Assembly: GCA_031296405.1 (NCBI GenBank)
Contig: JAVKKH010000003.1
Location: 89,836-153,835 of the forward strand
DNA length: 64,000 nt
Direction: 5' to 3'
From: Candidatus Tepidifontimicrobium thermophilum
GTDB taxonomy: Bacteria; Sysuimicrobiota; Sysuimicrobiia; Sysuimicrobiales; Sysuimicrobiaceae
A program made the translations under genes and the position numbers. A model generated the notes under the pieces. It made no database searches and was not told the origin of the DNA. It was given only the letters and a program-made list of their open reading frames with translations. Of the stretch, positions 21,264-32,500 are shown one piece after another (position 1 is the stretch's first letter; each line of letters starts with the position of its first letter).

Positions 21264-23906
21264 ATGGAGGAGCTGCCGAAGGCGTACGACCCCTCGCAGG
21301 TCGAGGCACGGCTGTACCGCGCGTGGGTCGAGCGGGGCTACTTCCGCGCCCTGCCGGACCCACAGCGCGCCCCGTGGGCGGTGATGATGCCGCTCCCGAA
21401 CGTCACCGGGGAGCTGCACATCGGCCACGCCCTCAACAACACCCTGCAGGACGTGCAGACCCGCTTCTGGCGCATGCGGGGCCGCAACGCCCTGTACCAG
21501 CCCGGCACCGACCACGCGGGGATCGCCACGCAGAACGTGGTGGAGCGGGAGCTGGCCCGGGAGGGGCTGCGCCGGGAGGACCTGGGCCGGGAGGGGTTCG
21601 AGCAGCGGGTGTGGCGGTGGGTGGAGAAGTACGGCCAGATCATCTACACGCAGCTGGAGCGGCTGGGCATCTCGTGCGACTGGGACCGAAAGATCTTCAC
21701 CCTGGACCCCGACTACTACGACGCGGTCCTGGAGGCCTTCGTGCGCCTGTACCAGCGCGGGCGCATCTACCGGAGCCGCGACTACATGGTGAACTGGTGC
21801 CCCCGGTGCGCCACCGCCATCTCGGACCTGGAGGTGGTGCACGAGGAGGTCAGCAGCTTCCTGTGGTACGTGCGGTACCCCGGCGCAGACGGCTCGGAGG
21901 GGATCGTCATCGCCACGCAGAGGCCGGAGACCATCCTGGCCGACGTGGCGGTGGCGGTGCACCCGGAGGACCCAAGGTACCGGCACCTGGTGGGCCGGCG
22001 GGTAGTGGTCCCCCTGGTGGACCGCGTGGTGCCCGTGGTGGCGGACCCGCGCGTGGATCCGGAGTTCGGGACCGGCGCGGTGAAGATCACGCCCGGCCAC
22101 GATCCCCTGGACTACGAGATCGGCAAAGACCACGGCCTCCCGGCCCTCGTGGTGATCGGGGAGGACGGCCGGATGAACCAGGAGGCGGGCCGGTTCGCCG
22201 GGCTGGACCGGTTCGAGGCGCGGGAACAGGTGGCCCGGGCCCTGGAGGAGGCAGGGCTGGTGGTGCGGCGGGAGCCGTACCGGACGCGGGTGGGCCGGTG
22301 CGACCGCTGCCACACCGTGATCGAGCCCGCCCTCAGCGAGCAGTGGTTCTGCGACGTGCGGGAGATGGCGCAGCGCGCCGCGGACGCCATCCGCAGCGGC
22401 CGCGTGCGGTTCTTCCCCGAGCGGTGGGCGCGGGTGGCGGTGGACTGGCTGGACAACATCCGGCCGTGGTGCATCTCGCGGCAGCTGTGGTGGGGCCACC
22501 GCATCCCCGTGTGGTGGTGCGAGGCGTGTAACCACCCCGTGGCGTCCAAGTCGGCCCCGCAGGACCGTTGTCCGGCCTGCGGCGGCCGCGCGTGGCGTCA
22601 GGACCCGGACGTGCTGGACACGTGGTTCAGCAGCGCCCTGTGGCCCTTCGCCACCCTGGGCTGGCCGCGGGACACCGAGGACCTGAGGTACTTCTACCCC
22701 ACCAGCGTGCTGATCACCGACCGGGGGATCATCTTCCTTTGGGTGTGCCGGATGATCATGTTCGGCCTGGAGTTCATGGGGGAGGTCCCCTTCCACCACG
22801 TGTACATCAACCCCACGGTGATGGACCTGCAGGGGCGGCGCATGAGCAAGTCCCTGGGCACCGGGGTGGACCCCCTGCAGGCCATCCAGCGGTACGGCGC
22901 AGACGCCCTGCGGTTCGGGCTTGTGTCGCGGTGCTCCCAGGCGCAGCAGGACCTGCGGTTCGACGAGAAGATGGTGGCGGACACCCGCAACTTCGCCAAC
23001 AAGATCTGGAACGCCACCCGCTACGTCCTCCGCAGCCTGGACGACTGGGACCCGCGCGGGGCTGACCCTGCAGCCCTGCGGGGACGTACCCCGGACCGGT
23101 GGATCACCAGCCGCCTGCAGCGGACCGTGCAGGCGGTGACGGCCGCGTACGAGGAGTACGAGTTCGACCGGGCGGCCCGGACCCTGTACCACTTCCTGTG
23201 GAGCGAGTTCTGCGACTGGTACCTGGAGATCAGCAAGGTGCTGCTGCAGGACCCCCGGGCGCAGGACGCCACCCGCCACACCCTGTGGCGGACGCTGGAG
23301 GCTAGCCTGCGGCTGCTGCACCCCATCATGCCCTTCGTCACCGAGGCGGCCTGGCAGGCCCTCCCCCATGAGGGTGCCAGCATCATGGTGGCTCCCTGGC
23401 CGCAGCCAGACCTCACCCGCTTGGACCCTGACGCGGAGGCGGAGATGGAGCTGGTCCAGCAGGTGGTGCGGGAGGTGCGCAGCCTGCGGGCGGACCTGCG
23501 CACTCCGCCGCAGGAGCGGGTGGAGGTACGGCTGGTGGCGGGGTCGGCGCAGGGTTCGCTGGAAAGCCACCACGCCCTGCTGGAGTTCCTGGGCCGGGCC
23601 CGCGTGCAGTTCGTGGACGAGACGCAGCGGCCGGTCCCTGCCGCGGGCGGCGTGGTGGGGCCAGTAGAGGTGTGGGTGCCCCTGGACCGTGCGCAGGCCG
23701 ACCGGCTGGCCCAGCGGGCCCGCGAGGAGCTCGAGGAGGTGCAGCGGGAGATCGAGCGGGTGCGGTCGCGGCTGGGAAACCCCGACTTCCTCCGACGGGC
23801 GCCCGCGGAGGTGGTGGAGGCCGAGCGGGAGCGGTTGAGCCAGGCGCAGGCCCGGCGCGACAAGCTCGCGCGGTACCTGGTCTCCGACCCCACCCAGCGG
23901 AGCTGA
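21264..23906 (+). CDS. valS: Valine--tRNA ligase
   Basis: ValRS charges tRNA-Val. The 880-residue protein has the class I signatures PNVTGELHIGHAL (HIGH motif, about residue 45) and RRMSKSLGTG (KMSKS-type loop), the CP1 editing domain between them, a Cys-rich zinc insertion (CEACNHP / CPACGGR), the anticodon-binding domain, and a C-terminal coiled coil. I chose ATG 21264, with GGGAGGTG upstream; an upstream extension in frame runs into the T-box terminator and is not translated. Confidence 0.97.
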   Translation: MEELPKAYDPSQVEARLYRAWVERGYFRALPDPQRAPWAVMMPLPNVTGELHIGHALNNTLQDVQTRFWRMRGRNALYQPGTDHAGIATQNVVERELAREGLRREDLGREGFEQRVWRWVEKYGQIIYTQLERLGISCDWDRKIFTLDPDYYDAVLEAFVRLYQRGRIYRSRDYMVNWCPRCATAISDLEVVHEEVSSFLWYVRYPGADGSEGIVIATQRPETILADVAVAVHPEDPRYRHLVGRRVVVPLVDRVVPVVADPRVDPEFGTGAVKITPGHDPLDYEIGKDHGLPALVVIGEDGRMNQEAGRFAGLDRFEAREQVARALEEAGLVVRREPYRTRVGRCDRCHTVIEPALSEQWFCDVREMAQRAADAIRSGRVRFFPERWARVAVDWLDNIRPWCISRQLWWGHRIPVWWCEACNHPVASKSAPQDRCPACGGRAWRQDPDVLDTWFSSALWPFATLGWPRDTEDLRYFYPTSVLITDRGIIFLWVCRMIMFGLEFMGEVPFHHVYINPTVMDLQGRRMSKSLGTGVDPLQAIQRYGADALRFGLVSRCSQAQQDLRFDEKMVADTRNFANKIWNATRYVLRSLDDWDPRGADPAALRGRTPDRWITSRLQRTVQAVTAAYEEYEFDRAARTLYHFLWSEFCDWYLEISKVLLQDPRAQDATRHTLWRTLEASLRLLHPIMPFVTEAAWQALPHEGASIMVAPWPQPDLTRLDPDAEAEMELVQQVVREVRSLRADLRTPPQERVEVRLVAGSAQGSLESHHALLEFLGRARVQFVDETQRPVPAAGGVVGPVEVWVPLDRAQADRLAQRAREELEEVQREIERVRSRLGNPDFLRRAPAEVVEAERERLSQAQARRDKLARYLVSDPTQRS

Positions 23907-23970
23907 CGTCCCAGGGATCCCCGCCGCGGGCGCCGAACTCCCTGAGGAGATCGACCAGCGGGAGGCGAGG

Positions 23971-24744
23971 ATGGAGTTCCAGAACATCCTGACGCAGGTG
24001 GACGGCCACGTCGCCACCGTCCGGCTGAACCGGCCCCAGGTCCTCAACGCCCTCAACGGCCAGACCCTGGACGAGCTGTGCGCGGCCCTGGACGCCTTCG
24101 AACTAGACCCGGAAGTACGGGTGGTGGTGCTCACCGGGGACGAGCGGGCGTTCGCCGCGGGTGCCGACATCCGGGAGTTCGAGGGGGTGACCCCTGTGGG
24201 GATGCTGGAGGGGCCGCGGGGCAAGCGGTGGGAACGGATCCGGGCCTTCCCCAAGCCCCTCATCGCGGCGGTGAGCGGTTACTGTCTGGGTGGCGGGTGT
24301 GAGCTCGCCATGGCCTGCGACCTCATCGTGGCGTCGGAGACCGCACGGTTCGGCCAGCCGGAGATCAACCTGGGGATCCTGCCGGGTGCCGGCGGCACCC
24401 AGCGGCTGCCGCGCGCGGTGGGCAAGCACCGGGCCATGGAGATGATCCTCACCGGGCGTCACATCACCGCACAGCAGGCGTACGAGTGGGGCCTGGTGAA
24501 CCGGGTGGTGCCCCCGGAGGCCCTGATGGACGAGGTTTACGCCCTGGCGCGGGAGATCGCCAGCAAGGCGCCCGTGGCAGCCCGCTTGGCCAAAGCCGCG
24601 GTGCTGCGGTCCCTGGACACCCCACTGGAGGTGGGCTTGGACTACGAACGCCGCCTGTTCGCCCTGGCCTTCGGCACCGAGGACAAGGAGGAGGGCGTGC
24701 GGGCGTTTCTGGAGAAGCGCAAGCCGGTCTTCCAGGGCAGGTAG
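23971..24744 (+). CDS. Enoyl-CoA hydratase (crotonase family)
   Basis: A 257-residue crotonase-fold enzyme that adds water to trans-2-enoyl-CoA. Both catalytic glutamates are present: Glu111 ([11 protein letters not shown]) and Glu131 ([15 protein letters not shown]). The oxyanion-hole region AAGADIREF is typical. The ATG follows GGGAGGCGAGG. It heads a three-gene set with a PaaG-like crotonase and a thiolase, as in phenylacetate or fatty-acid breakdown. Confidence 0.92.
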   Translation: MEFQNILTQVDGHVATVRLNRPQVLNALNGQTLDELCAALDAFELDPEVRVVVLTGDERAFAAGADIREFEGVTPVGMLEGPRGKRWERIRAFPKPLIAAVSGYCLGGGCELAMACDLIVASETARFGQPEINLGILPGAGGTQRLPRAVGKHRAMEMILTGRHITAQQAYEWGLVNRVVPPEALMDEVYALAREIASKAPVAARLAKAAVLRSLDTPLEVGLDYERRLFALAFGTEDKEEGVRAFLEKRKPVFQGR

Positions 24745-24759
24745 GCGAGGAGGGACGCG

Positions 24760-25539
24760 GTGGGCTACCAGACGCTCCTGTGGGAACTGTCGGACGGCGT
24801 GCTGACGGTGACGCTGAACCGGCCGGAGGTGCTGAACGCGGTCAACGACCGGATGGCGGAGGAGCTGCTGGACGCCCTGCGGCGGGCCGCTCGGGAGGCG
24901 GAGGTGCGGAGCGTGATCCTGACGGGCGCGGGCCGCGCCTTCTGTTCCGGGCAGGACCTGCGGGAACGCGCCGCAGGGGACTTCTCGTACGCGCAGCACA
25001 TCCGCACCCGGTACGCGCCGGTGATCCTGCAGCTGCAGAGCCTGGAAAAGCCCGTGGTGGCCGCGGTGAACGGGGTGGCGGCTGGGGCGGGTGCGAGCCT
25101 CGCGCTGGCGTGTGACCTGCGGGTGGCCTCCGAGGACAGCAGCTTCCTGCAGGCGTTCACCCGCATCGGGCTGGTGCCGGACTCGGGGGCCACGTACTTC
25201 CTCCCGCGCCTGGTGGGCCTGGGGAAGGCCTTCGAGCTCTGCTACCTGGCGGAGGCGGTCCCCGCACAGGAGGCGTGGCGGCTGGGCCTGGTGAACTGGG
25301 TGGTCCCCGCCGGGGAGCTCATGGGCAAGGCCCGGGAGGTGGCTGCCCGTCTGGCTTCCGGCCCCACGCGGGCGTACGGCCTCACCAAGCGCGCGCTCCT
25401 GCGCAACCTGAGAGCCGACCTCCAAAGCGCCCTGGACTACGAGGCCATGCTGCAGGACGCCGCCGGCCGCACGGAGGACCACCGGGAGGGGGTGCAGGCC
25501 TTCCTAGAGAAACGGCCGCCCCGCTACGTGGGTCGGTAG
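24760..25539 (+). CDS. Crotonase-family isomerase/hydratase, PaaG-like
   Basis: A 259-residue crotonase-fold protein. The first catalytic Glu is absent ([11 protein letters not shown]), while Asp141 in [14 protein letters not shown] is kept. That pattern fits PaaG-type enzymes (ring-1,2-epoxyphenylacetyl-CoA isomerase) or delta3,delta2-enoyl-CoA isomerases more than hydratases. GTG start at 24760 follows GGCGAGGAGGG. The substrate cannot be told from sequence; no other paa oxygenase genes are in the window. Confidence 0.82.
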   Translation: MGYQTLLWELSDGVLTVTLNRPEVLNAVNDRMAEELLDALRRAAREAEVRSVILTGAGRAFCSGQDLRERAAGDFSYAQHIRTRYAPVILQLQSLEKPVVAAVNGVAAGAGASLALACDLRVASEDSSFLQAFTRIGLVPDSGATYFLPRLVGLGKAFELCYLAEAVPAQEAWRLGLVNWVVPAGELMGKAREVAARLASGPTRAYGLTKRALLRNLRADLQSALDYEAMLQDAAGRTEDHREGVQAFLEKRPPRYVGR

Positions 25540-25555
25540 CCGTCGGGAGGACAGG

Positions 25556-26758
25556 GTGCGCGACGTGGTGGTCGTGGACGCGGTGCGGACCCCCATCGGG
25601 CGGTACGGGGGAGTGCTGCGCGACGTGCGGCCCGACGACCTGGCGGCGTTGGTGATCGCGGCCCTGGTCCGGCGGACGGGGATCGACCCCGCCTGCGTGG
25701 AGGACGTGGTGTTCGGCTGCGCCAACCAGGCGGGGGAGGACAACCGCAACGTCGCCCGCATGGCGGCCCTTTTGGCCGGGCTGCCCGTGGAGGTCCCCGG
25801 GCAGACGGTGAACCGGCTGTGCGGGTCCGGGCTGCAGGCGGCGGTGAGCGCGTACCACGCCATCCGCTGCGGGGACGGCGACGTGATGATCGCGGGCGGC
25901 GTGGAGAGCATGACCCGGGCGCCCTTCGTGGTGGCGAAGGCTGCCGAACCCTGGAGTCGGAAGCTGGAGGTCTACGACACCACCATCGGCTGGAGGTTCA
26001 CCAACCCCAAACTGGCGGAGAAGTACCCACCGTACTCCATGGGGGAGACCGCGGAGAACGTGGCCGAGCGGTACGGCATCACCCGGGAGGAGCAGGACCG
26101 GTACGCCCTGATGAGCCAGCAGCGGGCGGCGCGGGCCGTGCAGGAGGGCCGCTTCCGGGACGAGATCGTACCCGTGGTCATCCCGCAGCCGTCCGGGGAG
26201 CCCGTGGTGGTGGACCGGGACGAACACCCGCGGCCGGACACGACCCTCGAGGCGCTTTCGAAGCTGCGGCCTGCCTTCCGGAAGGGCGGGACGGTGACCG
26301 CGGGGAACAGCTCCGGCATCAACGACGGCGCCGCGGCCCTGTTGCTGGCGGAGGCCAGCACCGCCCGCCAGCTGGGCCTGCGCCCCATGGCCCGCATCGT
26401 GGCCACCGCGGTGGCCGGCGTGGATCCCGCGGTGATGGGGATCGGGCCGGTGCCCGCGGTCCGCAAGGCCCTGGCGAGGGCGGGCCTGCGTGTGGAGGAC
26501 GTGGACCTGGTGGAGCTGAACGAGGCTTTCGCCAGCCAGGTCCTGGCGTGCGTGCGGGAGCTGGGGTTGGACCTGGAGCGGGTGAACGTGAACGGCGGCG
26601 CCATCGCCCTGGGTCACCCGCTCGGGGCTTCCGGTGCCCGCATCCTGGGCCACCTGGTGTGGGAGATGCGGCGCCGGGAAGCTCGCTACGGCTTGGCCAC
26701 CATGTGCATCGGAGTCGGCCAGGGCATCGCGGTGGTGGTGGAGCGGGTGCCGACCTAA
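25556..26758 (+). CDS. Acetyl-CoA acyltransferase (thiolase; PcaF/PaaJ-like)
   Basis: A 400-residue degradative thiolase that splits 3-oxoacyl-CoA to acetyl-CoA and a shorter acyl-CoA. Catalytic residues: Cys89 (NRLCGSGLQ), His354 ([10 protein letters not shown]), Cys384 (MCIGVGQG). [11 protein letters not shown] and [16 protein letters not shown] resemble the 3-oxoadipyl-CoA thiolases PcaF/PaaJ. It follows two crotonase genes, forming a short beta-oxidation-like operon whose product feeds acetyl-CoA. Confidence 0.9.
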   Translation: MRDVVVVDAVRTPIGRYGGVLRDVRPDDLAALVIAALVRRTGIDPACVEDVVFGCANQAGEDNRNVARMAALLAGLPVEVPGQTVNRLCGSGLQAAVSAYHAIRCGDGDVMIAGGVESMTRAPFVVAKAAEPWSRKLEVYDTTIGWRFTNPKLAEKYPPYSMGETAENVAERYGITREEQDRYALMSQQRAARAVQEGRFRDEIVPVVIPQPSGEPVVVDRDEHPRPDTTLEALSKLRPAFRKGGTVTAGNSSGINDGAAALLLAEASTARQLGLRPMARIVATAVAGVDPAVMGIGPVPAVRKALARAGLRVEDVDLVELNEAFASQVLACVRELGLDLERVNVNGGAIALGHPLGASGARILGHLVWEMRRREARYGLATMCIGVGQGIAVVVERVPT

Positions 26759-26839
26759 GCCGGCGGTCGCGTAGCGCCCCTCGACCTGGTCTATACTGGG
26801 ACGGGTCCGAAAACACGAAGTGAGGCAGGGAGTCGACCG

Positions 26840-28189
26840 TTGCGTTCCCACACGCTTCGCGTCCTGATTCTAGTTGCCCTCGCGGTGGCGTCGTTCCAGG
26901 TGGTGTTCCAGCCCGTGCGCCTGGACGGGTGGCGGCCCGCCTGGCAACCGCCGCAGCCGCGCCTGCGGCTCGGGCTGGACCTCCAGGGTGGCACCCGCAT
27001 CGTCCTCGAGGCGGAACGGCGCCCCGGCGTGGAGGTCACCGCGGACAAGGTGGACGCGGCTATGCGGGTCATTGAGAACCGCATCGACGCTCTGGGCGTA
27101 GCGGAGCCGCTGCTCCAGCGGCAGGGACAGGACCGCATCATCGTGGAGTTCCCGGGACTGCAGGACCCGCAGCGGGCGAAGGAGCTGATCGGCCGCACGG
27201 CGCTGCTGGAGTTCGTGGACACCGACCACCAGAGCCTGCCCCGGGGCGCGGAGTGGCTGCCGGACAACCGGCGCGTGCGCCTCCCGGACGGACAGGTGGT
27301 GTCCCTCCCGAAGAAGGTGGTGGTCACCGGCGCGGACCTGCGGGACGCCCGCGCGGAGTTCGACCAGCAGTCCCTGCAGTGGCTGGTGCGGTTCCGGTTC
27401 GCGGGAGAAGGGGCCAGGAAGTTCGAAGACCACACGGGCCGCAGCATCGGCGAGTACCTGACCATCGTGCTGGACAACCGGGTGCTGTCCAGCCCGGTGA
27501 TCCGGGCCCGCATCCCGGGGGAGGGTGTGATCGAGGGCAGCTTCACCGCGGACGAGGCGCGGGACCTGGCCATCCTGCTACGGGGTGGTGCGCTGCCCGT
27601 GCCCGTGCGGCCGGTGGAGGAGCGCACCGTGGGCCCCACCCTGGGGCGGGACTCCATCGACCGCAGCCTGCGGGCGGGGTGGATCGCCGCGGTGGCGGTG
27701 GTCCTGTTCGTGACCGCCTACTACCGGCTGCCGGGCTTCCTCGCTTCGGTGTCCCTGTCCGTCTACGCGCTCCTGGTGCTGGCCCTCTTCGCGGGCCTGG
27801 GGGCTACCTTGACCCTCCCGGGCCTCGCGGGTCTGATCCTCAGCCTGGGGATCGCGGTGGACGGGAACGTGATCATCTTCGAGAAGCTGAAGGAGGAGCT
27901 CCGGGCGGGCAAGACCCTCCGGGCCGCCATCGCCGCGGGGTGGCGGCGCGGCCTCGTGACCATCCTGGACTCCAACGTGACCACCCTGGTGGGTGCCGCG
28001 GTGCTGCTGTGGCTGGGCACCGGCCCCATCCGGGGCTTCGCGGTCACCCTGACCCTGGGCGTGCTGGCCTCCATGTTCACCGCCATCGTGGCCACCCGGT
28101 GGCTGGTGGAGCTGTGCGCGGACCTGGGGCTCGCTCACAACCTGGCGCGGGTGGCGGACCTGCCGCGCCGGCCGGAGGTGGCGGCGTGA
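26840..28189 (+). CDS. secD: Protein translocase subunit SecD
   Basis: SecD uses the proton-motive force to help release proteins on the outer face after SecYEG. The 449-residue protein has one N-terminal membrane helix, a periplasmic P1/P4 region starting at LDLQGGTRIVLEA, and five C-terminal membrane helices (GLILSLGIAVDGNVIIFE is a conserved segment). The start is TTG at 26840. Its stop overlaps the GTG start of secF. Confidence 0.95.
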   Translation: MRSHTLRVLILVALAVASFQVVFQPVRLDGWRPAWQPPQPRLRLGLDLQGGTRIVLEAERRPGVEVTADKVDAAMRVIENRIDALGVAEPLLQRQGQDRIIVEFPGLQDPQRAKELIGRTALLEFVDTDHQSLPRGAEWLPDNRRVRLPDGQVVSLPKKVVVTGADLRDARAEFDQQSLQWLVRFRFAGEGARKFEDHTGRSIGEYLTIVLDNRVLSSPVIRARIPGEGVIEGSFTADEARDLAILLRGGALPVPVRPVEERTVGPTLGRDSIDRSLRAGWIAAVAVVLFVTAYYRLPGFLASVSLSVYALLVLALFAGLGATLTLPGLAGLILSLGIAVDGNVIIFEKLKEELRAGKTLRAAIAAGWRRGLVTILDSNVTTLVGAAVLLWLGTGPIRGFAVTLTLGVLASMFTAIVATRWLVELCADLGLAHNLARVADLPRRPEVAA

Positions 28190-29142
28190 AGGCCTGGGAC
28201 CTCATGGGCAACCGCCGGTGGCTGTACCTGCTGTCCGCCGGGATCGTGCTGGCCAGCGTGGTGGCGATGGCGATCCAGCCCGCCCTGGGCCGCCCGGTGC
28301 TGAACTGGGGTGTGGACTTCACCGGCGGTACCCTGATCACCCTGCGCTTCCAGGACCGGACGGTGTCCACCGGCCAGGTCCGCGCGGCCCTGCAGCCCCT
28401 CGGGCTCGGGGAGGCGATCATCCAGAAGGTCCACGAGACGGGGGACGTGTCCGTCCGCACGCGCCACCTGGAGCCTGAGGAGCGTCGGAGGCTGGAGCAG
28501 GCGGTGCGGGAGCGCGTGGGGCCCTTCACGGTGCTGAGCGTGGACGACGTGGGCCCCAAGATCGGACGGGAGCTGCGGAACGTGGCCATTCTGGGGGTGG
28601 CGGTAGGGCTGGCGCTGCAGGTGGTGTACGTCTCCCTGAGGTTCCGGTCCGTGCGGTTCGCCCTAGCCGCGGACGTCGCCCTGCTGCACGACCTGCTGCT
28701 GGTCCTCGGGGTGTTCGCCCTGACCCGGGCGACCGTGGACAGCAGCTTCGTGGCGGTCCTGCTGACGGTGGTGGGCTACTCCATCAACGATACCATCGTG
28801 GTGTTCGACCGGGTCCGGGAGAATTTGCAGTTGCGGACGCGGGAGCCGTTCCTGCAGCTGGTGAACCGCAGCGTCCTGGAGGCCCTGGTCCGTTCCATCA
28901 ACACGGGGCTGACGACCCTGCTGGCCATCGGCAGCGTGTACCTGTTCGGAGGCCCCACGGTCCGGGACTTCGCCCTGGGCCTCACGGTGGCAGTGCTCAC
29001 CGGCGGGTGGTCCTCCGTGGGCGTGGCAAGCCCCCTGCTGGTGGACATGACCCTGTGGGCCGAGCGCAGGGCCGGCCAGGCCGCTGTCCAGCCCACGGCT
29101 CAGCCCGCGCGGGCGGCGGCGAGCCGGCGGGGCCGCGCCTAG
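28186..29142 (+). CDS. secF: Protein translocase subunit SecF
   Basis: The partner of SecD, 318 residues, with six membrane helices. The conserved WGVDFTGGT segment lies near residue 45 and the helix-4 motif VVGYSINDTIVVFDRVREN is intact. GTG at 28186 overlaps the secD stop (GTGA). The last 30 residues are an Ala/Arg-rich cytoplasmic tail. Confidence 0.95.
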   Translation: MKAWDLMGNRRWLYLLSAGIVLASVVAMAIQPALGRPVLNWGVDFTGGTLITLRFQDRTVSTGQVRAALQPLGLGEAIIQKVHETGDVSVRTRHLEPEERRRLEQAVRERVGPFTVLSVDDVGPKIGRELRNVAILGVAVGLALQVVYVSLRFRSVRFALAADVALLHDLLLVLGVFALTRATVDSSFVAVLLTVVGYSINDTIVVFDRVRENLQLRTREPFLQLVNRSVLEALVRSINTGLTTLLAIGSVYLFGGPTVRDFALGLTVAVLTGGWSSVGVASPLLVDMTLWAERRAGQAAVQPTAQPARAAASRRGRA

Positions 29143-29226
29143 ACCCCACGCGCCGCCATCGGGAGGGGGTGCCGGCGCGGCCGGCGGGCGTCTGTTCGAC
29201 CCTCGTGGTAGACTGCGGGCAGAGCC

Positions 29227-29538
29227 ATGCGCCTTCTGGCCGGGGTGGTGTTCGTGCTGGCGGTGCTGTCCGTGGTGTTGGTTCTCAGCAACGCGGGCGC
29301 CTCGGACCGCTACCCCCTCCGTCTGGCAGCCTGGACGGTCCTGCACGACACCCTGCCCGCCTTGCTGGTTGCGGTCCTGTTTGCAGGCGCTGCCATCGCG
29401 GGCCTGCCCCTGGGCGTAGCGAACTGGTGGCTGCGTAGACGCGTGGCCGGCCTGGAACGCGAGCTGCGGGCGGTCCGCCAGGCGAGGGCTGACGCCGCGG
29501 CTGAACGGCCGGGCTCCGGGGAGGGCATGCCCAAGTGA
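29227..29538 (+). CDS. LapA-domain small membrane protein (DUF1049)
   Basis: A 103-residue protein with two hydrophobic segments (LAGVVFVLAVLSVVLVLSN and LPALLVAVLFAGAAIAGLPLGVANW) followed by a basic amphipathic helix, the layout of LapA/YciS-type proteins, which help assemble envelope components in Enterobacteria. An extended -10 (TGGTAGACT, 29206-29214) lies 12 bp upstream. Its stop overlaps the recJ start. Confidence 0.75.
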   Translation: MRLLAGVVFVLAVLSVVLVLSNAGASDRYPLRLAAWTVLHDTLPALLVAVLFAGAAIAGLPLGVANWWLRRRVAGLERELRAVRQARADAAAERPGSGEGMPK

Positions 29539-32500
29539 AGGGCTACGGGTGGCCCCGCACCCGGCCCTGGTCCTTCTGCCCTCTCCATCCGCACCGCGAC
29601 GGCCTCGTCCGCGAGCTGGGCCTGCTTCCGGCCACCGCGCAGGTGCTGGCCGTGCGGGGCCTCGGGGATCCTGAGACTGCAGACCGGTTCCTCCGGGCAC
29701 CCCTGGAGACCCTCACCCCCCCAAGCCGGCTTCCCGGAATCCCCGACGCCGCCGCGCTCGTCTGGCGCGCCGCCCGGGAAGGCCGGCGCGTCACCGTTTA
29801 CGGCGACTTCGACGCGGACGGGGTGTGTTCGGTAGCCCTCCTGGTACGCGGGCTTCGGGCTCTGGGGCTGGACGTGGACTACTACGTACCGCACCGCCTG
29901 CGGGAAGGGTATGGGCTGAACGCGGAAGCGGTGCGCGCGCTGGGGGAGTCGGGGACGCAACTGCTGGTCACCGTGGACTGCGGGATCGGAGCCCTGGCGG
30001 AGGTGGCTCTGGCCAAGCACCTGGGGATGCAAGTGGTGGTGCTGGACCACCACGAGCCGCCGCCTGTACTGCCGGACGCCGACGTGGTGGTGGATCCGAA
30101 GATCCCCCAAAAGCCCTACCCGTTTCGCGGCTACTGCGCTGCGGGGTTGTCCTGGCAGCTTGTGGCCGCGCTTCGGGAACTTGCGGGCGCGCCGGCCACC
30201 GAGGACCTGCTGGAGCTGGCCGCGGTGGGTACCGTGGCGGACGTGGTGCCCCTGGTTGAGGACAACCGGGTGGTGGTGCGCTGGGGTCTTGGGCGCCTGC
30301 CCCACACGCCTCTGGCGGGCCTGCGGGCGTTGCTGCAGAACGCAGGCCTTGCGGGCCCGGCGAGCGCGGACGACGTGGCGTGGCGGCTGGCCCCCCGGCT
30401 GAACGCCGCGGGCCGCGTGGACACCGCGCAGGCGGCCTTGCGGCTTTTGCTGACGGACGACCCGCAGGAGGCCTCCGAGCTGGCCTCCGAGCTGGAGCGG
30501 CACAACGCCCACCGGCAGCGCCTGCAGGACGCGGCTTTGGGTCAAGCGCTGGCGGCGGTGGAGGAAGACGGGCTACTGGACCGGCCCGGCATCGTGGTGT
30601 GGGGCCAGGACTGGCACCCGGGCGTGGTGGGTCTCGTGGCGGGCCGGTTGAGGGAGGCCTTCTGCAGGCCTGCAGTGGCTCTGGCGGTAGAGGGCGAGGT
30701 GGCACGGGGATCGGCCCGCGGCGTACCCGGGCTGGACCTGGTGGACGTGCTGGGGGAGTGTGGGGAGCTGCTGGACCGGTTCGGCGGACACGCCTCCGCC
30801 GCGGGGATGTCACTTCCCGCACGGCACCTACTGGAGTTCCGCAGGCGTTTCGAGGAGGCGGTGGCGTCTCGCATCCCGGCCGAGCTGCTGGTGCCCGAGG
30901 TCGTGGTGGAGGCGCAGGTGGGCCTGGAGGAGGTGACCGACCGGCTCCTGGAGGAGCTCGCCCTCTTGGAGCCTTTTGGAGCCGGCAACCCGAGGCCGGT
31001 GCTGGCCGCGAGGGGTCTACAGCCCCTGGAGGTAGGTCTTTGGGGCGCGGGCGAGCACCTGTGGGTCCGGCTGTGGGACGGCGCGAGGATCCAGGAGGCG
31101 GTCGGCTTCGGGCTGGGGGAGTGGGGCGAGCTGCTGGCCTTTGTCCAACCGGACCTGGACATCGCAGGGTGCCCCGAGCGCCACCCGTGGGAGGAGGGAG
31201 CATTCCGCTGGGTCCTGGAAGACCTGCGGGCACCCGGGCTGGAGCTCGGCCGGGTGCTGGCGGACACGCCGTCCTTGCTGAGGCGCCTGCTGGATCGGGG
31301 GGACGACTACCTTGCCGGCGCTTACCGCGGCGTGGAAGCCCGACCCGCGTTCTTCACCAAGGTGGTGGGCGTCAGTTTTGAAGGCCGGCAGGACGTGGTG
31401 GCGCAGCTCACGCCCGGGGAGGAAGTCCTGCTGAGGCGCGAACCGGCAAACCCCTTCGACCCCCACGCGGTCCAGGTGGTCCGCTCGGACGGCTCCGTGG
31501 TGGGCTACCTGAACTCGGCCCTGGCCGGCCGGCTGGCACCACGCCTGGACCGGGGAGCCCGGTACCGAGCGACGGTGACGGCGGTCACCGGCGGCGGCGA
31601 CCGAAACCTGGGCGTGAACCTCCGGGTGGAGCAGGACGCCCCACAGCCGCGGGGCGGGTGGGTCCGGTCCGCGCTGCGCTCCTCAGGCCCAGACCTTGAC
31701 CAGGTCCAGAAGCTCCTTTGGGGAGGAGACCGGCTTCCGGAGGCCCTGAGGCCCGCACTGGACCAGGTATTGGCCGGCGGGCGGGCTGCTGTGGCCTGTG
31801 CCCCTCGGAGGGAGTCGTCCCGCCTGGTGTTGCTGGCACTGGCGGCGCACGGCCTCCGCGACCGTCCCGCATTTCACGTGTCGCCCCTCGCGGAACTGGC
31901 GGACGGCCGGTGGCAGGCGTGGAGGGGTACGCTGGAGCGCCTGGGGCTGCGAGTGGGACGGCTGCACGGGCTGGTGGGACGCAGGGAGCTGGACGAAGCC
32001 GAGCAGGCCCTGGAAGCCGGCGGCCTGGACGTGGTGTTCACCACTTCCACGTACGTGTCCCGCCGGCCTGAACTGCTGGCCGCCGGCCTGCTGGTGGTGG
32101 CAGAGGGCTGGGTGGAGGCGGAGCTGCCGTCGGAGCTGGGAGCGTGTCCGGGTCCCGTGCTGTGGGTGGTCTGGGACCCCGGGGCGAACCCGCGGGGCTG
32201 GGAGGTCTTCGGCCTTCCCGATGCCCGGACGGCGGTCCGGGTGGTAGACGCCAGACGCCGGGGACAGCCGCAAGAAGCGTGGGTGGGGCAGGTCCCCACG
32301 GTCCTGTTCAGCCCCGGGCCTGCTTCTGCCCTGGAGGTGGCGCGCTCGTTGTCCGCCCTCGGTCAGGTGGCGTACGACCACCCGGGCCTTCCGGGCCCCG
32401 TGCGGGAGACCCTGGCGCAGCTTTTCAGCCAGGGGAAGTTGGCGGCTCTGGTCTGCGGTGGTCCCGCTCCGGAAGGGTTGCGCGGGGCCAGGCGGCTGGT

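Noticed and set aside
28186..28663. Long frames on the opposite strand or in other frames of GC-rich genes, here and throughout
   Set aside because: These are shadows: Arg/Pro/Ala/Gly-rich translations lying wholly over well-recognised genes.
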